Source: Hericium rajendrae
Lineage: Eukaryota; Basidiomycota; Agaricomycetes; Russulales; Hericiaceae
Direction: 5' to 3'
Assembly (NCBI GenBank): GCA_033439255.1
Contig: CM065879.1
Location: forward strand, 1,468,501 to 1,532,500
DNA length: 64,000 bases
The notes below the pieces were generated by a model. That model was not told the origin of the DNA, ran no database searches, and saw only the letters and a list, made by a program, of their open reading frames with translations. This document shows, in pieces, positions 58,601 through 64,000 of the stretch (the stretch's first letter is position 1; every line of letters begins with the position of its first letter). A program made the translations under genes and the position numbers.

Positions 58601-59840
58601 TCTGCAAGAGGCTTGAGCAGGTCAGAAATTGTGCCCGCACCCAGACGCGTGCGCCAGGGAAGACGCATGTCTCCGACGGGTGGTCGCTGAGTGCGCCGAC
58701 GTATACGCAGTGCAGCGGCGCGCTCCGATGCATACGGCACTTGGAGCTGTCAGCTCACCTCGAGTTGGGCACGAGGAAGCAGGTGGAGGAGGGGCTATCA
58801 GGGTCCAGGATGCTGCAGAGGATGGGGAGCATGGATGGACGCAGGTGGATCTGCGTGATGTTCGCGACGATTTTGTATCCTGTGAGGGTGCTCTTTGGTT
58901 CCGTTCAGAAGGTGCGGAGTGGTCGAACGTGTTTTCCAGCTTGAACTGTTCGGATACTGCCCGCCTTGTGTCTGTGAATTCCCACTCAATTATCCACGCA
59001 CGATCTATGTTCCGAACTGACCCGCATGACGCCTCATCCATCATGCCAGCCCTCTCCCGCGTCGCGACACATCCAGCACCTCAGGCACGAAGCGTGTCTA
59101 TGAGCTCAAGGACTTCAAGTGGCACGGCACATACGTACTGACGACTGGTCGCGCACCACGTCTCTGCATGCACAGGATCGCATCAACACCAGGAGATGCG
59201 TGTGCGAGGATGCAAAGAAGCTGCGAGGCGAGCATCAAGTTAGAGCAGAGAGGAGCGGGAGGTGGAGCAGGCGTATGCACCTTTCGCAGCCACGTCCCAA
59301 GCCGTGTGATAAGCGTGCCCGCCGCCGCTCCCTTGTGCTCACATCTTGTGCTCGCACAGGCCGGCCCGCCGCAGTTTGAGCAGCAGCTGGGCGGTGAGCC
59401 GGCGCCGCTCAGTGCACCCACTGGCACCTGCCGTGCACCTCGCTCTTCGCTGTGATCGAGCACGAAAGCGGAGAAAGCGGCGCGCACAGAGCGGCACTGC
59501 GCATGGCCGTATGCACAGTTGTCATCGTTTCGCCGTTTTGCTGTGGTGGGTTGTGCTTGCGTGAAGACGATGAGCAAGGTGGTGCGAAATCGGTCATAGC
59601 CAGTGTGATCGCCTGCCGCAGGCGGGCGAACGAGCTGCCAGGGTGATTTCGGGGCCGTCTCCGGTGGCTAGCCAGGGTTAGTCCGTGGTCGGGTCAAAAT
59701 CCTCGACTTTTGTGATGAGATCAAGTGCTTGACCAACCAATAGGCTCGTCGCTTCACATTCTTGACCATGTCTGTGGGTCGTAATTCTCAATATGTACTT
59801 AGATTGAACAAAATGTGACAGAATCTGTCTACAACATTGC
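58601..59840. other. Unresolved 1.2-kb stretch, probably decayed coding DNA
   Basis: GC-rich, with several 100-170-codon frames on both strands overlapping one another (58629-59141 +, 59098-59577 -, 59119-59455 +). None forms a recognisable domain or a consistent exon chain. I see no intact gene. Confidence 0.35.
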
Positions 59841-60182
59841 GTGTTAAATACCAAATTTGGTCACCGCGCTGCATTCAGTAAGTGCCGCGCTAATGATAGG
59901 AGTAGATATCTCGGACTTCTTCCTCACTACTTCATCGAGCGCACCGTGCTCAAGCAGCAGACCAGCAACGATTTCCCTTGCGAGCTCGTTGACTTATGTG
60001 CCTCGGTCATCACACACCTCGTCAAGGACCATCCCGATGGCCTCATCCTGTGGAGGCTTTATAATAACCTGGAGCTCGATCCCCCGATCGACACAGAGTA
60101 TATCATCCAATATCAGGGCACGCGGCACCTCCACCTTCACGCTAGCCTCTGGGCGATGGGCCCCAATGCTGAGGCATCCTAG
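59841..60182 (+). CDS. Small hypothetical ORF, possibly a fragment
   Basis: 113 codons. The second half reads as plausible protein (RYLGLLPHYFIERTVLKQQT, DLCASVITHLVKDHPDGLIL, WRLYNNLELDPPIDTEYI) and ends at TAG in 60182. The first part (MLNTKFGHRAAFS) is less convincing, and an intron or missing 5' end is possible. Family not recognised. It lies among decayed fragments, so it may be one itself. Confidence 0.35.
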   Translation: MLNTKFGHRAAFSKCRANDRSRYLGLLPHYFIERTVLKQQTSNDFPCELVDLCASVITHLVKDHPDGLILWRLYNNLELDPPIDTEYIIQYQGTRHLHLHASLWAMGPNAEAS

Positions 60183-60480
60183 CAACCCCATTTTTTTCTC
60201 TCGTTGTTCTACTTCCCTCTGGGCATTTTCTTCCACTCTGCATTGCTCTACTATAGTACAGACCCATGGCCACTAATATACATGATTTTTCTGTGCTCGA
60301 GTATGCCCGCCGCTGCCGCAGAAAGTCGTCGCCCGTCGCCTCCTCCCCCTGAAACCCGGCGCTGGGGTTGGTAGGGTTGGTAGGGTTGCAGATCTGCCGG
60401 GAGGGGGCCAGATCCAAAAAGGTCACGTGACGAGCTGCAGATGCTGCGGCATGTGCGTTTCCAACGGTCGAAAATCGGTC

Positions 60481-60508
60481 GGAACGGTCGACCGTTTCCG
60501 ACCGTTCC
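60481..60508. repeat. 28-bp perfect inverted repeat
   Basis: GGAACGGTCG and CGACCGTTCC form perfect 10-bp arms around an 8-bp loop. The sequence just upstream (AACGGTCGAAAATCGGTC) repeats the same CGGTC unit, so several overlapping palindromes exist here. Confidence 0.85.
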
Positions 60509-60562
60509 AATCCTGGCCATGACGCGGCTGCCCGAGGTGGTAGCGCATCTCGGTCACATGCA

Positions 60563-60589
60563 TTGACGCGTCGCGTCGCGACGCGTCAA
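60563..60589. promoter_or_regulatory. 27-bp palindrome with two ACGCGT boxes
   Basis: TTGACGCGTCGCG and its exact reverse complement flank a single central base. Each arm holds ACGCGT, the consensus of the MluI cell-cycle box bound by MBF in fungi. It lies 130 bp upstream of an ATG at 60719. A regulatory role is inferred. Confidence 0.5.
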
Positions 60590-60718
60590 CGTTGATCGCC
60601 GTCTATGAACGCCGCTAATGGTCAATTTCGAGCTGCTCGCTCGACCTTTTCTTCCAACCACCAATCTTCTCGCTGCTAACCCCCCTCCCCTCTTTTTCTT
60701 GCTGTCCCTCATCCGAAA

Positions 60719-61423
60719 ATGCCACGGCCTGATGAAGGTGAGTCCTCCTGCCGTTTAGCGCTCGCAGAGCGGTCGGCAGTTCCAGCAGGGCCTCCCCTCT
60801 GGAGCGAGAGAGCGTGCGTCTTCTCGCTCCTGGCCTCTGCAGGCCTTGTTTCGGACGTGCGGGGCACGTCCGCTGGGACTCTGATGGGACGCCGCAGCGG
60901 CCCAGATGACACCGCCGAGCCCAGCAGGGTCGGCGGTGGTTCCAGCGGCGCAACTCCGCGCGGCTCGTTTCGAGCCAGAGGGTGCATGTGCCCTCACTCT
61001 CTGGCTCTTCGGGACTCTGAGCTGCCCGTCTCCGTGCGCTTTGGCCAGGCGGGTGGTGGTTTCCGCCGCGCCTCCAGAGCTGAGCCATTTTCGCTTGTAT
61101 CCCGCACCTCATCGCGCCGCGCTGACTCTCACACATCTACAGGTCGCTTTGGCCAGGCGGGTGGTGGTTTCCGCCGCGCCTCCAGAGCTGAGCCATTTTC
61201 GCTTGTATCCCGCACCTCATCGCGCCGCGCTGACTCTCACACATCTACAGGTCGCACGCCGCCCGTTGCGGTGGAGAATTTTTATGCGGTACGTTCGCAG
61301 CGCCCTCGTCCCGCACTCAGGAGGCAGGTAAACAGCTCGCAGCTGTTTTCGTACAAGTGGAAGCGGTCATCGATGTTGGGCTGGAGGCGGAAGTACACAG
61401 GGCGGGAGTACAGCTCATGGTAG
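60719..61423 (+). CDS. Doubtful ORF containing a 108-bp tandem duplication
   Basis: 234 codons from [20 protein letters not shown], Arg/Ser/Gly-rich with no recognised domain. An intron donor GTGAGT sits 18 nt after the ATG (60737), so the true gene may be spliced differently. Two perfect tandem copies of a 108-bp unit (36 codons, beginning [16 protein letters not shown]) lie at 61037-61252. I am unsure it is translated. Confidence 0.3.
   Translation: MPRPDEGESSCRLALAERSAVPAGPPLWSERACVFSLLASAGLVSDVRGTSAGTLMGRRSGPDDTAEPSRVGGGSSGATPRGSFRARGCMCPHSLALRDSELPVSVRFGQAGGGFRRASRAEPFSLVSRTSSRRADSHTSTGRFGQAGGGFRRASRAEPFSLVSRTSSRRADSHTSTGRTPPVAVENFYAVRSQRPRPALRRQVNSSQLFSYKWKRSSMLGWRRKYTGREYSSW
61037..61252 (+). 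repeat. Perfect 108-bp tandem duplication (2 copies)
   Basis: Copies 61037-61144 and 61145-61252 appear identical throughout, starting CGCTTTGGCCAGGCGGGTGG and ending CACACATCTACAGGT. The end resembles an intron acceptor (CTACAG), so the unit could be a duplicated intron plus exon edge. Perfect identity implies a recent event or an assembly artefact. Confidence 0.9.
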
Positions 61424-62814
61424 AGAATCAGGAAGAGCTAGTCTGCACATCCCACCGGTGTGAGCTCTAGCACTGTAGAAAATGGAGAAAAGTGGACTTA
61501 CCATCGTTGACAAGCAGCGCGACAATATTTGCCTCTGGCCACAGAGATTTGAGCCCACGGGATCGACGGGGTGCTCGTGAAGATACAGCAGGCAAGAGCT
61601 GATCGGAGACAGCAACGTGGACATTTCATTGCGCACATAGACTGGTGAGCAGAGAGCCCTCCAAGTTCAACAACGCGTCTCACCCAATTGTGATTACATA
61701 ATCACATTAGGTCGTTCATACTGACCTACTCACGAACTTCTGATTATCAACAGTGCGAGAATTGTCTAAGAAATTCTAACGTGATTATCTCGGATAAATA
61801 TATCTAAAGTCCCTGTAAACCAAATTTCAGCTAATTTAAAGCACATCTGATTACTCTACAGCAAACTTTTGGAGGGGTGCTTGAGTCTCGCATGATAGGC
61901 GCTCAATGGGCGCTTGCCGCGACGCGACACTGATGCGACTTCCGAGACTTGGTCCCCATGAGGCCGCGCGCATGTGAGGGATGAGATACTCCTGCTCAAT
62001 GTGAAGATCGACATCGAGCTCCTGTGCAACAAAAATCAGGCATCACTGCACATTGCCCAGCTCAAATGGGCACCACGATTGCAGCATCATTGAGTACGCT
62101 GCAGGATACTTGGTGAAGATGCTCGAATCCAAATCCCAATCCATCGTCAAGCAGCCCCTCGTACTAAGCCTCGCCCTCGTGCTGGGTGAACTCCTCATGA
62201 TCACGAAAAGGAAGATGCTGGCAAAATGGTGCATGCTTGGGCGCTGTGATAGGTGTGACTGGCTGACTGAGATGCACTGAGATACCCTAGACCCCGCACC
62301 GCTCCTTGGTCGCTTACAGTAGACCACCACGTCGAGTTCTTGCTGCCGGAAAATCAAGGCCCTGCACAGATCCTGATACTTATCCTTCAGATCCATACAC
62401 GGTGCTTTCAAACACACCATCTGCTGCTGAGATCTCACCTCATCACATACCCTTGCCTGATCATTAGAAAGGAATGTTGTCTCAAGGGCATAGTCCACGG
62501 TGCTTTGAAGTCGGTTACAATGACTCCATGGCACAGAATTCCAGGCGAGCATGTGTACGGTGAATGCTCCACAAAGGAACATCCCATCACCAGAGATGGC
62601 ACATGCTTGCAATGTTGCTCCGATTCTGATTCCCGTAGGTGACTTGATTTCTGACAGTGATAATTAGAGTTGTCCGAAGATGCCGAGAACAGTGACAGGT
62701 GTGAATCCTGCAAAGCTGTCGGCCGGAATGTCATGTTTCTGAATATAAATTGAAGTCTGATTCTGGGACATTATGCTGTGGTTCATCCTTGTCTGACTCT
62801 CGTTCTGCTCTGCC
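61424..62814. other. Intergenic or decayed; no confident gene
   Basis: An AT-rich part (61680-61870) includes the palindrome TGTGATTACATAATCACA at 61689-61706. A 189-codon minus frame (62043-62612) and plus frames at 62053 and 62340 have no recognised family. Confidence 0.4.
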
Positions 62815-63093
62815 ATGGCTGAATTGCGTCATTGCGCATTCTGCGATGAAGGAAGACCCTGCTACTGTGTTCAGTTCGCAGACGATGGCACATTGACCTG
62901 CAAGAACTGTCATCATCCCCACTACACCCACCCACGTGACTCAGCGATGCCGCCTCCTGCTGCCAGTGTTGCTGCTGACGAGCCGCCCAAATCTCTTGCT
63001 GTGCTTGTGTCGAGCTATGCATCTCAGTTATCTAGCTCCTGTCCAGACACGCCTCCGTCATCGCAGTATCGTGCTAGCGTCAGCGCCGTTGAT

Positions 63094-63101
63094 GTCTTGG
63101 A
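63094..63101. repeat. 8-bp target-site duplication, left
   Basis: GTCTTGGA, immediately before the left terminal inverted repeat; identical to 63970-63977. Confidence 0.85.
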
Positions 63102-63969
63102 TAAGGCTCCAACCATTTTATTTACATTTACTGAAAATTCTAAAAAAAAATGGTAAATAGTATATAGATAGTAAATAGATAGTAAATAAACAGTATAAAT
63201 GGTTGGAGAAGTGTTCAAATTATTTGAGTCTAAGCAAGGCTATATCTTAGTCTTTGCAGATACTAATAAGCTCATTTATTACTCAGAATTTAACAATTGA
63301 ATTTCAATAGATTCTAAGCATGCAAAATAGCAAGAGATTTGTATGCAAGATAAGCAATGACTAAAAAGTCTTGATGGTTGTTCTGCTTTGTGTATTAGAG
63401 GAGACTGCTTATCATCTTTTTAGTAACTAAGAAACCATCAATATGATAGATATGAGAATGTTTATATATTAAGGATATATGTAGACTATGAGAAATAAAA
63501 TTGAACAGAACAATATAAACACATTGATAGCAAGCAGATATCACATGTCATAATCAGCAAGAATATAGTGACTCAGAAAATCTTGCTACAATTTGAAATT
63601 GGAGCTCTTACAGTCACTTTGCTTCTCCTAGTGACAAGCATGAGAATGTCTATTAGATTGATCTTACTGCTGAATGTGTCCTGCAATCCAGACTATTAGT
63701 GCTCTTCAGAGTGTTTTTTATGTTCTTGAAATAAATGTGCTTAACAAAACACTAGACCTCTCTATATAAACACTGGAATTACAGAATATAGATGACTTAC
63801 ATGTTGATTTCTGACCATTCTAGCATCTCTTAAGCACTAATAACCAATATCATTTACTCTTTACTTTACTATATATTTTATGTTTTCAAGGCACCCTGTA
63901 AATAAATAGTAAAAAGAAATAGTAAAAACCATTTATACACAGTAAATAAACAAAATAGTTGGAGCCTTA
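63102..63969. mobile_element. 868-bp non-autonomous DNA transposon (hAT-like MITE)
   Basis: Ends in terminal inverted repeats: left TAAGGCTCCAACCATTTTAT, right (reverse complement) TAAGGCTCCAACTATTTTGT, with similarity over about 30 bp. It is flanked by a perfect 8-bp duplication GTCTTGGA, the size produced by hAT transposases. The interior is very AT-rich and codes for no transposase. Subterminal regions hold clustered AGTAAATA-type motifs and a second inverted pair (GTATAAATGG near 63193 and CCATTTATAC near 63929), as expected for transposase binding sites. It interrupts the Cys-rich frame at 62815. hAT assignment rests on duplication length and TIR form only. Confidence 0.85.
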
Positions 63970-63977
63970 GTCTTGGA
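63970..63977. repeat. 8-bp target-site duplication, right
   Basis: GTCTTGGA, immediately after the right terminal inverted repeat; identical to 63094-63101. Confidence 0.85.
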
Positions 63978-64000
63978 TGCCCAAAGGGAGACGAACCGCG

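Larger units (their letters stand above)
60183..60718. other. Intergenic with two palindromes
   Basis: Contains GGTTGGTAGGGTTGGTAGGG-type short repeats near 60366-60390, a CACGTG E-box near 60424, and two strong palindromes listed separately. No gene. Confidence 0.5.
62815..64000 (+). pseudogene. Cys-rich zinc-finger-like ORF split by a DNA transposon
   Basis: Starts MAELRHCAFCDEGRPCYC and has a compact Cys/His cluster (LTCKNCHHPHYTHP) in the first 45 residues, suggesting a small zinc-binding domain, followed by a Ser/Ala/Pro-rich linker. At 63102 the frame runs into an AT-rich element. If the element (63102-63969) and one copy of its 8-bp duplication are ignored, the frame passes from SVSAVDVLD to AQRETNR and on past the window edge. 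So the host reading frame was open before insertion. The element contains stops in this frame, so the allele shown would be truncated shortly after residue ~96. Confidence 0.6.

Noticed and set aside
62043-62612. 189-codon minus frame as a transposon protein
   Set aside because: No Helitron, reverse transcriptase or transposase motif; plus-strand frames of similar quality overlap it.

Overview
The window reads as nuclear DNA of a filamentous basidiomycete, most likely an Agaricomycete. Most genes are broken by many short introns of about 48-65 nt with GTRNGY donors and YAG acceptors. Coding DNA is GC-rich at third positions, so long spurious antisense frames are common. Several families are typical of mushroom-forming fungi: tandem P450s, F-box/LRR proteins, a trypsin-like protease expanded in this group, and an RVE/DDE integrase gene. 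No rRNA, tRNA or CRISPR was seen.

Layout. 0.7-3.1 kb: a truncated old-yellow-enzyme copy beside an intact one. 3.6-5.2 kb: prephenate dehydrogenase (TYR1). 6.0-9.2 kb: a basic hypothetical protein and an Arf-GAP with an NPF/QTGF tail. 9.3-12.1 kb: an intronless trypsin-like protease between two copies of a ~100-bp direct repeat. 12.1-12.8 kb: a KPWE-motif peroxin (PEX39). 13.7-19.2 kb: two tandem P450 genes, the first a pseudogene, the second apparently intact and carrying three consecutive micro-exons. 19.7-22.8 kb: a SNF2-family ATPase. 23.1-24.0 kb: a conserved hypothetical gene. 24.4-24.6 kb: an (AGC)n tract and a 104-bp hairpin. 25.9-29.3 kb: an EST1/SMG7-type NMD factor. 31.4-33.7 kb: serine palmitoyltransferase LCB2. 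34.6-35.2 kb: a tail-anchored coiled-coil protein. 35.5-37.3 kb: UDP-glucose dehydrogenase. 37.3-41.0 kb: gene-poor.

The most unusual block is 41.0-50.4 kb. A very large protein of unknown function contains a repeated module whose phase-1 intron position is kept in three clear copies. Tail-to-tail with it lies a single-intron gene fusing a GDP-mannose-3,5-epimerase-like domain to two glycosyltransferase domains. Head-to-head with that is an intronless gene fusing a methyltransferase to a GT8 glycosyltransferase. I propose the divergent pair forms a small glycan or rare-sugar pathway, possibly acquired by horizontal transfer. This is the best candidate for an undescribed system here.

From 50.9 kb on, the sequence becomes a mosaic: one intact F-box gene, then decayed fragments of a transcription factor, an F-box protein and a fatty-acid synthase beta subunit, an apparently complete integrase gene, palindromes and a perfect 108-bp tandem duplication. 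The right edge (63,102-63,969) is an AT-rich non-autonomous DNA transposon with ~30-bp terminal inverted repeats and a perfect 8-bp target duplication. It is inserted in a small Cys-rich reading frame that would be continuous without it.
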